A DNA stretch of 64,000 nt from UBA5436 sp050951845. GTDB lineage: Bacteria > Bacillota > Clostridia > Saccharofermentanales > DTU023. Location of the stretch: positions 248,001 to 312,000 of the forward strand of contig JBMNJV010000001.1 in NCBI GenBank assembly GCA_050951845.1, given 5' to 3'. The translations under genes and the position numbers were made by a program. Positions 27,101 through 34,952 of the stretch are shown piece after piece (the first letter of the stretch is position 1; each line of letters begins with the position of its first letter). Below the pieces are notes generated by a model, which did no database searches, was not told where the DNA came from, and saw only the letters and a list, made by a program, of their open reading frames with translations.

Positions 27101-30100
27101 GCGTACTGCCAGACATTGCCGTCAAAGTCTGTACGCTGCTGGTCCGTCCAGGTAACGGAAAGTCCTGAAGGCACCTGCTTGATCGCAGCATCAGCCGCCG
27201 GCACGTCTTGCCAGGCACCGCCAAAGACTCGGCGCTGTAACTTGAACCAGATTTCAGGACGATCATTACTCGGCCCTTTGACCCATTTCTTGGTAGCGGT
27301 AACTTCCTTATCTTTGGGAATCTGGTAGGTATTTGTGACGTCTTTTTGATCTGCATCATAGGTCACCTTGTATGTGCTGTTATTCACGATGATGAAGCCT
27401 TCTGTATCTACACCAGGTTCTTCAACGGTGAAAGTATACAATGCTCCCTGATTATCCCGGGAAACAAGATTTTCCCATTTGTAGGTATATTTCGGTGCCT
27501 CACCGGTGATTTGAGGAGTGACTCCTGTAACCAGCTCCCGCTCTGCCATATTAGTGCTTTTGCGGTAGAGATTAAGCGCAACGGCGGTTTTGTTTATATT
27601 TGGTCCGCCTGTCCACGTTTTGGTAGCTGTAAATGTCGCATCCGCCGGCGGACTATAGGTGTTGGTAATGACGGTGGTATTGTTATCGGCATCGTCTGCA
27701 TGGGTAACTAAATAGCTGTATTCATCAATGGTTATTTTGCCATCGACAGCATCTGGCTCCCGCACATAATAGATGTAGGGATAACCATTGGGATCGGTGT
27801 TTTTCAATCCCGTCCAACTATAGTTAAATGTAGGTGCTACGCCGCTTATCGTCGGAGATACCAAATCAATCCCCGTTACCTCTTCATCTGTGCCTGTGAC
27901 GGTCTTGCGGTACAACTTGAGATTTATAGCTGTCTGGTTGTCGGAAGGACCACCCACCCATGTTTTGGTGGCGCTGGCAGTTGCCGTCTTAGGCGAAGCA
28001 TAACGGTTGGTCAGAGTCAGGCTGCCATTTCCGGACAGGTAGGAGAAATTATCAAAGACAGTGTCTTCAGTAAAGATGCCTCCTTCCATAGTGCCTTCCT
28101 TGACATAGAATGTGTAAGGTTTGGCATCGAAGTCCGTGGTTTCAAGATTGTTAAAGGTATGGGTATAGCCGGCCTTTGCGGTGATATTGACCGGGTCTAC
28201 ATTTGGCACAGCTTCATCAATGGTGCCATCAGTAGTTTTCCTACACAGCTGGAACCATATTTCGGGTTTAACAGTATTTTCACCAAGGTCAAAGACTTTT
28301 GTGGCAGTCGCCACACCGGTGGTGGGGATAATATATTTATTGGTCACAACAAAGTTAATATCCTCATAATCACCGCCAATTTCTTCACCGGAGGCATACT
28401 CCGGATCTTCAAATCCCGGCACTGTTGCGGTCTCCGTAATTTTGTATTCGAAAAGCTTACCCTGTATGTCTCTTAAGGGAGCCATCCCCTCCATCCTCCA
28501 AGGGGCATATTCTTTTGCTTTAGTAAGCGGGTGAAAATTTTCGTCCGTTAATCCGTCCAGAGTATGCCCGGGAGCAGCCGGGTTAGCATGTGCCCATTTA
28601 TCCTCTTCTTCACTTGCATACTTCCGCCACAGGCGGATGGTAATTGCAGGACGATTAGACGAATCGCCGCCATCCCATATTTTGGCAGCTCTCAGATTAA
28701 AGAAAGGTTGCGAATATGTACTGGTGACAGTATGTACGCCGTTTATCAATTCACATTCGGATGTGAAGCTGCCTTTATCAGGATCTTCAGGAGTATCAGG
28801 GGCAAGCGTATATGATGCAGTAACTTTGTAAACGTACTCCTTTTTCTCTTGCCCGTCGGGATAAAAACGCTCTTGATCTTCCCATGTATGACTTCCCCAG
28901 TTGTCACCGCCACCTGTCGGTTTTTGAAGTATAAATGTCTGAGACCCGTAATCGTCATCAGGTGTTGTACCATCTTCAAAATAGCGCTTAAGGATCAGCG
29001 TTACGTTTTGGGGTCTGACTTCTTCGCCATTTACCCATACTTTAGCAGCGGTGATGTCTCTCTTCTGCGAAACATTGGTAATGACTGTAGAAGCGCTGCT
29101 TCCCGCATCCACTTCATAGCTGCCTGAAGGGGTAATCGGCATTTCATTCACCCGATACTTAACGGTATAACCTTCTATCTGCGTATCAAGGCCGGTCCAT
29201 ACAGCACTCCAAGGGTAATCCTCATAATAGTTACTGCCGTTGCCGGAGCCGGTTTCTTCGTCATCAGCTATGCCGTTGAGCACGACGTCTTTCTCTCTCC
29301 CCATGTCTGTCCAGTCGCCCACAGGGTTGTTTAGAGTATCCAATTTTAAATACTCCAAACTGAAAGTCACCGGTACCGTACCGGTCCGGGTGTTCCAGTA
29401 CTTGAAGGCACGGAAAATATCGCCCCGGTACATATTAGTGATGGTCCAGTGGGTCTCGTCGTCTTCATTCTCTGTCAGGCGCTCCCAACCGGTTGGCGGA
29501 ACGGGTTCCCGGACCTCATAGATAAACGGAGTGCCGTCTGCATCGTTTTTAGGCAGGTATTTCCAGGAATAATTCCAGCGGGGATAGCCATCAGGATCGG
29601 TATCGGGATCTGTTTCACCGCTGCCTGCCGGATCCGGACTATCGGCTACACCGTCGAGTTGTACAGTCTCCACCACTGTCTCGTTTCCGCCCACCTTACG
29701 GATGAGCTGCAACTCAACATATTCAGGCAGGTCAGGAAGTTCATGAGGTTCCATCTCCCCTCTGAACACCTTGGAGACATTCATTTCTGTTTCTTCATAT
29801 TCGTTGATGAAAGTGTCAACATTATCCACTTTTGCGGGACCGGTGGTAGTGTAGCCAATGAGGCTCGTGACCTCGCTGACAGTGTATTCGTAAGGATTAT
29901 TGTTATTATCATTCTTAGGCAAATTGGTCCAAGTGTATGATACAAGGTTATCCGTGGTGGCATTTAATGTGACCAGACCTACCAGGGGGACTTGCTCGGG
30001 TTCTGCCATCTCACTGGTCTTGCGCCACAGTTGCAGTTGTATCGAGGGATGCTCCATCCCCGTATAACCGCCTTCCCATTTTTTATTGACAGTATAGGAT

Positions 30101-33100
30101 ACGGTCTGCCAAGTGTTGGTAACGGTGAAGTTCTCTTGATCAAATGTAGCTTCATAGTTGGCAGGAATATTCAGCTCTTTGACCTTATAGGTATATTGAT
30201 AGCCATTTTTGTCCGTATCATCCAGGTTGGTGAATTTGGCCTGCCAGGGATAGAACTCAACAGAATCAATATTGCCGTCCAGAATGACTGAGTCACCCAC
30301 TTGGTGCTCTGCCTCGTCATCGGACTCTCGCCACAATTCAAGAGTGACCTCGGTAACAGGCGCTACAGCTCCTGTACAGGTGGTAGCAAAGACTTTTTCC
30401 ACTACAATGTCTTCCCGCTTGGGTGACACGTAGGTATTGGTAATTTCGTTTGTATATTCACCGGTAGTCGTATCAAAGGGGCTGGGACTGCCGGGGGTAA
30501 AAGTACCGGCTGCATATCTGCCCTCCACCACGCTGAACTCATAGGTCCGGGCTGCCGAATCGGTCTCTTCCAGATCGGTCCAAGTGACAGTATAGGGAGC
30601 TTCTTTCGGCACCTGTAACGGTGGTACATCCGGTACAGCTGTCCAAGTTTCAGTACCGACAACTCTGCGCTGAAGCTGGAACCAGACATCAGGCTTTTCT
30701 ATCTCCGTACCGTATTTCCATTCCTTGGTGGCGATAAAGCTGCCGTTATTGGGTATGTCATAAGTATTCACCAAGTTGAGAGTACCTGCTCCGGAAGTTA
30801 TGTTGTAATTTGCGGGAACGCTTTCAGTAAAGGTGCTGCCGTCCCATTGACCTTCTTTGATGTAGAAGGTGTAGGCATTACCCTTGCTGTCGGTTTCTTC
30901 AAGACCGGTCCACTCGTAGGATGTATCGCCGGTCACTTCTGTTTTGATGACATTAGCATTATTGTCCAAAGGCACTGGTTCATCTATCAAAGGAGTACCG
31001 GTGGAGGTTTTGCGCCACAGCTGCAGCCACAGATCGGGATGCGTGGCAGAACCATTGACCCATGTCTTGGTAGCGGCGGCTTTACCGTTGGCGGGGATGA
31101 CATAGGTATTTGTTACATTAAGGCCCTCTTCTTCCTTTATATAATTTTCCGGTGTGAAGGGATCGCCGTTGACATTTACTTCCCGCACCGTGAAGATATA
31201 AGGTTCGCCTTGGTCATCAGTCTGCTCCAAACCGCGCCAGCTCACCTCGGTAGTTCCACTTGTAAGTGCTTTCCAAACAGCATTAGGCACAAGCTCCGGG
31301 GTACCGGTTGCTCCCACCTGGCGATATAGTCTCAGCCAAATTGTAGGACGAGATTCAGGGCCGTCTACCCATGTCTTGGTAGCTGTGGTATAAATAACTT
31401 CATTTTCGAAATATTGACCATTATCAAGAGTTTGCGTGTAACCACCGGGTACCGCTTCTTTTGCCTTGTACAGTACCGGATAACCGGCCTCATATTTCTT
31501 CAGACCGGTAGCGGTGTAGGTCCAAGTATCAGGACCTGTATCCTTATCCCAGGTATATGCGGGTTGAGGATCCATTTCCACATAGTCCGTATCGTTATAC
31601 CCCTTTCGGTAGAAGGTAAGCTCCAGATGGTCAGGCCGGGGGTTAAACCCGGACTCCGGATCGGGAGTGTCCACCCATGTTTTGGTTCCGGAAAAGGTGG
31701 TGGTTCCGCCGTCTAAAGTGTTGGTAATATCAGTACCGCCGGGAGTTCCTTTATCGGTATAGCTTGCCGCATATTTATCAGGTACTGTCTCGCGCACAGT
31801 GTAGAGAATCGCCGCGCCGCCTTCAGCTGCAGGCAAGTTAATGTACTTGTAAGCCCAAGTGTCACCGTTATTGGTCCAAATCGGCGTGGGTTGAGGTGAA
31901 ATCTCGGTCTGATTGGCAAAAATTGTCAGAGACAAGTCGGAAAACGAAGGCCGCTGATCCGTTGCACCCTGATCGACCCAGGTTTTATTGCCGGTGATCT
32001 CAATATGTTCCGGCATATAGTAGAAAGTGATCACCTGCGGGACTTGACTTAAAGGATCGCTGACCGCCAGGCCGGTGGAGATATAGTTGGCACTGCTGCT
32101 TCTGACCAGATGCTCATAATCTGCGGTCATCTCAACACTATGCGGTTTATATTTTGCAATCACTTTAGGCAGCTCGACCACTTCACTTTTGGCAGTAATA
32201 ACATGTTTCAATTCTGCCAACACGGCATCTGTGCCATATTCCAAATAGCGCACTTCATAAGTGTTCTTGATGATGAACTCGTAGTAGAAAGTAATAACGT
32301 TCAAATCCGGGTTGGAGGTCAGGGTGAGGGATTTTTGGGGCATATCCGGCTTGAAGTCCACAACAACCCAGCTTAAATCAGGCAATTGGTAAGGCTCATT
32401 ATTAATAACCAGAGCATCTTCAGTTATCACTGTATGACCTTCACTGTTTTTAGTAACAGACTCGCGCAGAACCTTCCCGGTACCACGTTCCAGATAGCGC
32501 ACGGTATAGTTTACATTGGGCATACTGTAATAGAAAGTGATTACGTTATTATCTGCCTCCAGAGTATGGGTCTTACTTAATGCGTCCGGCAAGAAGCCCG
32601 GTACTTCCACTGCCTGCTCGGTAACAGTAGTACCGGTCGTCTGTCCGCTCACGGTCTTCGGCGGAGCTGCCTGCGTATCATCGGCAAATAAGTAGAGAAC
32701 CGTATAGCTGCGGTCATTTTTCGGCAAGTAACGCCCGGTAAGATACTGATTGGCAAACACCTGTGCGTCAAAAACATATTTAGTTGAAGTGCCGGAATAA
32801 TACCAACCGTCAAAGCTATATCCGGGGATCTCCTCAGGATCATCCGGACGGACGGCTTTTTGTCCTTGGATAACTTGCTGAACATCATGTTGAACAACAG
32901 TACTGTCGGGCTTGGTATAGTCAAAACTCACCGTATAGACCGGCGGTACCCACTTGGCGAATAACCGCAGATTATGATCCGGCATTGTTGCGTTTGTCCA
33001 TACAAACTCCGTACCCGGCGTGCCTTCGGGTGTGGTGAACCAACCGCCGAACGAATGGCCCGGCAAGTCAGCCGGAGTTTCCGGCGTGAAGTTATAGTTG

Positions 33101-34902
33101 GGAAGTATACTCGCCTCATACATCAGGTTTCTGGACTTACCGGGTACCTCTTGTCCATGGCTCTGGAAGCTGAGGGTATAGATGTTTCTGGTGTAATAGA
33201 AATAGACATCCCATCCGATGGGAGACGGACGATAAACACGCCGAACTGCAACATTGGTCAGTCCCGGAATATCTTTGGCTGACCAATTTACATTAAATGT
33301 GGAGTATACTCTTTGGCTTAATTCATCATTCTGAATGTAATAGTGCCCATCATAGTACGTGCCGGTTCCATCCAGACTTTCAAACATGTAGTGCAGATCA
33401 TACGGATATACAGTCGAGCTCCATTGCCCGGTAAAAGTTCTGTCAAGAAGATCCGGTATGAATTTTGTTTGTTTGGAGGTCCAATTGGTATTACCCGGAC
33501 TGGAAGTCCAGGAATAGAGCTGTCTTGTACCCATAGGAGGTACATGGTCAGACGTAGGCCATAAGTCACTGATGTCCGCTTCATATTTTGCTGTGAAAGA
33601 ATACTGTTGAGGATGTGTATAGGTAACCCCGCCAATAGTCATAGTGGCATTATTCCGATTAAGGTTGAATGTCGCCGTGTACGATTTGCGGGTGTAATAG
33701 ATATTGATAACAGTACTGCCATCGCCGGCTATCGTTTGGTTTTCGTCGTAATGGCTGTAGTCAAAGTAAGTAATCCCGGGCCGGTCCGATTGTTTGATCG
33801 TATATACACTACCTGCCTTACCCGTACGGGTGACGGCATTATGATAAGAGTATCCGTATGTGGTGGTGCCGGGAATAGGATCGGCATTTTCAAGCCAGTA
33901 AACCAGAGTGTAGTTTACATTGTTATGCGCTGTCCAACTGGCAGTTATAGTCTGACTTTCGATAAGGTTTGTCGGGATAGAAGGCGACCAGCCGGCAAAA
34001 GTGTAACCTGTTCGGGTTGGGTTTGCTACGGGGGGTACAGCGGCATTATAGCGTCCCTGGAAAGGCGGAATGAAGTTGCCGCCCGCCGTGTCATAAGTCA
34101 GGATATAATTAATGCGGTCATAATACATTTTGACCACGGTACTGCCATCCGGAGCGATAGTTGCCTCCTGAGTCGGTGTTTTGGCTGTGAAGCCGGGATA
34201 GTTTTTGCTGTTAACTGTAACCGTGGAACCGGTGGTGGCATGTAGTATCTCTGTATCAGTTCCGATCTTAGTGTATTCGTCGTCAGATATGTTCTGTTGA
34301 TAATGCTCCACAGTGTAGGGTGTACCGGTACTGGCCGTATACGTAACGGTGTAGTTCAGCTCGGTGTTGCCATTCAGTGAAGTGCCGGCGGTGCCGGAAA
34401 TATTTGCCTGATCAAATTCAAAGCCTACTATTTCCGGTGAATCCACCGTATAGTCTTCGCCATAGGCGAGAGTGGCCAAGTAGGAGAGGGCGGCCGGTGA
34501 GCCGTTCTCATACTCATAATCAATCGTCAATTCATACAGGTCGGTAGAGCGGTACTGGGCGGTAAAAGTCTGCACTGTAGGCTCATCACCGGTGATATAA
34601 GTCTCCGGCGGCGTCCACTGTACAAACGTATAGCCGGTCCTTTCCGGTGCTTCCGGTGCAATACTGTCAAGTCGGGTGCCGTCGGCTACATTTTCTACGG
34701 TAAGTATATTATCACCGTTATAGTTTTCAAAATGAACCGTATGGGTTACTCCTCCGCCCCGAGCCCCTCCTTTCAGATTATTTTGGAGAGAAACGGGGTC
34801 TGAAACAACATTGTTTTCCGCCATCAAAGGAACGGGCAAAACTTGCCACATTAACAGTATTGCCAGTAATAGTAAAGTAATCCTTTTTATTTTAACCTTC
34901 AT
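21199..34902 (-). CDS. Giant LPXTG-like surface protein with about 32 Cna-B domains
   Basis: 4567 residues with no stop or frameshift. Start: ATG with AGGGAGA 7 bases upstream. A signal peptide covers residues 1-28 (KIKRITLLLLAILLMWQVLP...). Residues about 50-965 hold repeats of the InlB-B/Listeria-Bacteroides and MucBP-like kinds (GYTFAGWSP, GYSFDGWYY, NYTVRYLERGTG, VITFYYS). From about 968 to 4520 follow about 32 Cna-B domains, each with the pattern (V/A)TKTW near its start, YxVxE in the middle and (V/I)TNTY at its end. These supply the Lys, Glu and Asn of intramolecular isopeptide bonds. A Pro/Asp linker (DPVDPVDPEDP type) lies near 4100. The C-terminus has KPKTG (4529-4533), a hydrophobic helix and a KLRKKKQR tail, i.e. 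a cell-wall sorting signal. The likely role is a long adhesive stalk. The ligand is unknown and no sortase is in the window. Confidence 0.93.
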   Translation of the reverse strand: MKVKIKRITLLLLAILLMWQVLPVPLMAENNVVSDPVSLQNNLKGGARGGGVTHTVHFENYNGDNILTVENVADGTRLDSIAPEAPERTGYTFVQWTPPETYITGDEPTVQTFTAQYRSTDLYELTIDYEYENGSPAALSYLATLAYGEDYTVDSPEIVGFEFDQANISGTAGTSLNGNTELNYTVTYTASTGTPYTVEHYQQNISDDEYTKIGTDTEILHATTGSTVTVNSKNYPGFTAKTPTQEATIAPDGSTVVKMYYDRINYILTYDTAGGNFIPPFQGRYNAAVPPVANPTRTGYTFAGWSPSIPTNLIESQTITASWTAHNNVNYTLVYWLENADPIPGTTTYGYSYHNAVTRTGKAGSVYTIKQSDRPGITYFDYSHYDENQTIAGDGSTVINIYYTRKSYTATFNLNRNNATMTIGGVTYTHPQQYSFTAKYEADISDLWPTSDHVPPMGTRQLYSWTSSPGNTNWTSKQTKFIPDLLDRTFTGQWSSTVYPYDLHYMFESLDGTGTYYDGHYYIQNDELSQRVYSTFNVNWSAKDIPGLTNVAVRRVYRPSPIGWDVYFYYTRNIYTLSFQSHGQEVPGKSRNLMYEASILPNYNFTPETPADLPGHSFGGWFTTPEGTPGTEFVWTNATMPDHNLRLFAKWVPPVYTVSFDYTKPDSTVVQHDVQQVIQGQKAVRPDDPEEIPGYSFDGWYYSGTSTKYVFDAQVFANQYLTGRYLPKNDRSYTVLYLFADDTQAAPPKTVSGQTTGTTVTEQAVEVPGFLPDALSKTHTLEADNNVITFYYSMPNVNYTVRYLERGTGKVLRESVTKNSEGHTVITEDALVINNEPYQLPDLSWVVVDFKPDMPQKSLTLTSNPDLNVITFYYEFIIKNTYEVRYLEYGTDAVLAELKHVITAKSEVVELPKVIAKYKPHSVEMTADYEHLVRSSSANYISTGLAVSDPLSQVPQVITFYYMPEHIEITGNKTWVDQGATDQRPSFSDLSLTIFANQTEISPQPTPIWTNNGDTWAYKYINLPAAEGGAAILYTVRETVPDKYAASYTDKGTPGGTDITNTLDGGTTTFSGTKTWVDTPDPESGFNPRPDHLELTFYRKGYNDTDYVEMDPQPAYTWDKDTGPDTWTYTATGLKKYEAGYPVLYKAKEAVPGGYTQTLDNGQYFENEVIYTTATKTWVDGPESRPTIWLRLYRQVGATGTPELVPNAVWKALTSGTTEVSWRGLEQTDDQGEPYIFTVREVNVNGDPFTPENYIKEEEGLNVTNTYVIPANGKAAATKTWVNGSATHPDLWLQLWRKTSTGTPLIDEPVPLDNNANVIKTEVTGDTSYEWTGLEETDSKGNAYTFYIKEGQWDGSTFTESVPANYNITSGAGTLNLVNTYDIPNNGSFIATKEWKYGTEIEKPDVWFQLQRRVVGTETWTAVPDVPPLQVPKEAPYTVTWTDLEETDSAARTYEFSVVEGRYAAGTFTPGSPSPFDTTTGEYTNEITNTYVSPKREDIVVEKVFATTCTGAVAPVTEVTLELWRESDDEAEHQVGDSVILDGNIDSVEFYPWQAKFTNLDDTDKNGYQYTYKVKELNIPANYEATFDQENFTVTNTWQTVSYTVNKKWEGGYTGMEHPSIQLQLWRKTSEMAEPEQVPLVGLVTLNATTDNLVSYTWTNLPKNDNNNNPYEYTVSEVTSLIGYTTTGPAKVDNVDTFINEYEETEMNVSKVFRGEMEPHELPDLPEYVELQLIRKVGGNETVVETVQLDGVADSPDPAGSGETDPDTDPDGYPRWNYSWKYLPKNDADGTPFIYEVREPVPPTGWERLTENEDDETHWTITNMYRGDIFRAFKYWNTRTGTVPVTFSLEYLKLDTLNNPVGDWTDMGREKDVVLNGIADDEETGSGNGSNYYEDYPWSAVWTGLDTQIEGYTVKYRVNEMPITPSGSYEVDAGSSASTVITNVSQKRDITAAKVWVNGEEVRPQNVTLILKRYFEDGTTPDDDYGSQTFILQKPTGGGDNWGSHTWEDQERFYPDGQEKKEYVYKVTASYTLAPDTPEDPDKGSFTSECELINGVHTVTSTYSQPFFNLRAAKIWDGGDSSNRPAITIRLWRKYASEEEDKWAHANPAAPGHTLDGLTDENFHPLTKAKEYAPWRMEGMAPLRDIQGKLFEYKITETATVPGFEDPEYASGEEIGGDYEDINFVVTNKYIIPTTGVATATKVFDLGENTVKPEIWFQLCRKTTDGTIDEAVPNVDPVNITAKAGYTHTFNNLETTDFDAKPYTFYVKEGTMEGGIFTEDTVFDNFSYLSGNGSLTLTNRYASPKTATASATKTWVGGPSDNQTAINLKLYRKTVTGTDEEVTGIDLVSPTISGVAPTFNYSWTGLKNTDPNGYPYIYYVREPDAVDGKITIDEYSYLVTHADDADNNTTVITNTYSPPADATFTATKTWTGGPNINKTAVALNLYRKSTNMAERELVTGVTPQITGEAPKYTYKWENLVSRDNQGALYTFTVEEPGVDTEGFIIVNNSTYKVTYDADQKDVTNTYQIPKDKEVTATKKWVKGPSNDRPEIWFKLQRRVFGGAWQDVPAADAAIKQVPSGLSVTWTDQQRTDFDGNVWQYAVVEGKLENEEFTEGTPENYTLSGQGTLDLTNTYTIPTDTETAQKQWVNGPVQKPTVWFKLQRAIGSGDPEDIPAGEAGSAILRLPHGISSVKWDNVQQTNIDGEAYTFSIVEGVMNEEDEFVPGLPASYEYTPAAMTGSLGVVNTYTSPTGSKTTKKIWAGNGPTPYPEVWLRLERTTSLTISFEAVPDAMPVKVSMPQGSTESEPITWQNITLKDNDGVPYVFRVKEGAYNEDTGTFTYGTPGNYISDSGQPDFGDGLQQITNTWQTFDLSVDIIWDGAPAEAYDLPDKTTKLSLYRWHEGGTQPEEPLGSVTLDGTDINLPAFDGRVISNGWNVKVTALPKYDPVSGERYIYSVKQSDYPAIYTAGTPVQNGNDWVFTNTFDKTTVEVFKEYKQTTVKPPVTIVLFQNGAEFDRFELDGIAEETADSGEPYEAAPGLLIWPNLPTRTLDGKEAKYTITEIIPENFPYQRIITGNATDGFYISNTYNEGNFTAVKRWNIGQAPLPESVTFKLWRWVSGSNYHYEEEMPAVYNGIMDGTADLTPGTHGMESKPWEYTWTNLPLNGNYNNDPKLPIYYTYFVKEEPLGDDYVIDAVSSSSIAIKNIALKTQFTAEKIWGGGPKPPVYFQLVQTHGTESVNIGDPVKLDGLVDDVQTGQSGELSAWTYTWTDLPRFPMVLEEGVEKPDLENPYSYTAREVNSAGEDSSPENYDRYDNDSDRIINVHRSNINASKTWVGGDAQRAENIGPATYLTLYRRTLFEEEASAIASGHADLNGQPVTKPVALRGPAGSPDTVTVTWTNLPWGTAEGFQYIYSVVETDSAGNPKNLWKDNEENPQKYIYNTTYDEDDPLKVTDTYKSPTREVVAKKSWHGVTEGYSLPDIWLRLWRGLSLNDQAVLPKTEAEVKAIPGISFAGETGQVSWTMMPKFNSQGQEYIYTTREYSAADATRPGAPEGFANTQRGLDQHNIKLTSVTATKKWTELPAGANGATVSLQLKRNGTNYGNPVSVADDGTHTKTYTWKNLPSYRVNPENGTVTLYSYSVVETAVPNGYTMTQDGNTITNTYDGMTNNEDPVDPDDPQEPVTVSITKVWQDAAGKAVTDNSKLPARLAIKLTGSDGSVYKHDLVPNADGAWKYTYTDLYKYDSSGEEISYTLTETVPLGYTQKAVTGNQTDGFTLTNKYDGTDAAGKLQDVTVTKKWTELPAGAKGATVSLQLKRNGTDYGDPVSVADNGTHTVKYKWTGLPKYAPDSGKYTYTVYETAVPDGYTMTQVGNTITNTYDGVTNNEDPVDPDDPQEPVTVSITKVWQDAAGKTVTDNSKLPARLAIKLTGSDGSAYKHDLVPNADGAWKYTYTDLYKYDSSGEEISYTLTETVPLGYTQKAMTGNQTDGFTLTNKYDGTDAAGKLQDVTVTKKWTELPAGAKGATVSLQLKRNGADYGDAVSVTDDGTNTAEYKWTGLPKYAPDSGKYIYTVSEPAVPDGYTMTQVGNTITNTYDGVTNNHNPADPEDPVDPVDPVDPEDPVDPEDPVDPVDPGDPQEPVKEPVSFTATKKWTDLPAGENGATVSLQLKQNGTDYGDAVSVTDDGTHTAEYEWTDLPKYAPDSGKYTYTVYEPAVPDGYTMTQVGNTITNTYDGTDTDDELINIAVTQLWQDANNQDGVRPQSVTIKLFANGADTGKRLTLTKTGNWTGTFTGLEEYNADRKIIYTIEMIDIGNGYTTVIGGAVATGYTVTSSRTPATIDVIGNAIWNDHNDQDGKRPESITIRLFANGSEKESIVVKATDSWKWTFANLPKFENGAEIIYTITEDILDKYRSEISDYNVTNTYIPSKTGIQVTKVWDDQDDQHGSRPVSVTIKLLANGADTGKTLVLTQAERWTGSFTDLDVYNAGKKIVYTIEEKPVDEYTSSISGDPEKGFVVTNCHDPAEIISPKPKTGENNALYHRLGFLMLALGTIFLKLRKKKQRSEHEE
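22486..22605 (-). repeat. Short repeats coding the Pro/Asp linker
   Basis: Multiples of 9 bp of the form GGATCAACAGGATCTTCA encode VDPEDP-type sequence between the last blocks of Cna-B domains. This may form an extended, wall-spanning spacer. Confidence 0.85.
22612..23990 (-). repeat. 645-bp near-identical repeats inside the giant gene
   Basis: The string CACCGTCATAGGTATTGGTG recurs at about 22612 and 23257, and as a close variant at 23902, with an exact 645-base period. Each 215-residue unit holds two Cna-B domains (a TKKWTELPAGAKG type and a TKVWQDAAGK type). Units 1 and 2 differ at few positions. Such arrays are prone to recombination and copy-number change. Confidence 0.9.
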
Positions 34903-34933
34903 CGAAAAATCTCCCTGGTAAGCTAAAAGTCCC

Positions 34934-34952
34934 TCAAGCCTCGCAGGCTTGA
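34934..34952 (-). promoter_or_regulatory. Hairpin between the two surface-protein genes
   Basis: TCAAGCC and GGCTTGA form a 7-bp perfect stem with a 5-base loop. It is directly adjacent to the upstream gene's stop codon and 31 bases before the downstream start. On the minus strand GGGACTTTT follows, a poor T-run. It may act as a partial terminator or an RNA processing/stability site within the operon. Confidence 0.55.

Noticed and set aside
21199..34902. Many plus-strand frames of 60-310 codons inside the giant gene, for example at 25201-26136
   Set aside because: They lack ribosome binding sites, are antisense to a continuous Cna-B frame and have the Cys/Arg/Ile-rich composition of antisense shadows.
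34903..34952. The two surface-protein genes as one gene split by a frameshift
   Set aside because: The downstream frame has its own ribosome binding site and signal peptide, and the upstream frame ends in a natural stop after an Ig-like domain.
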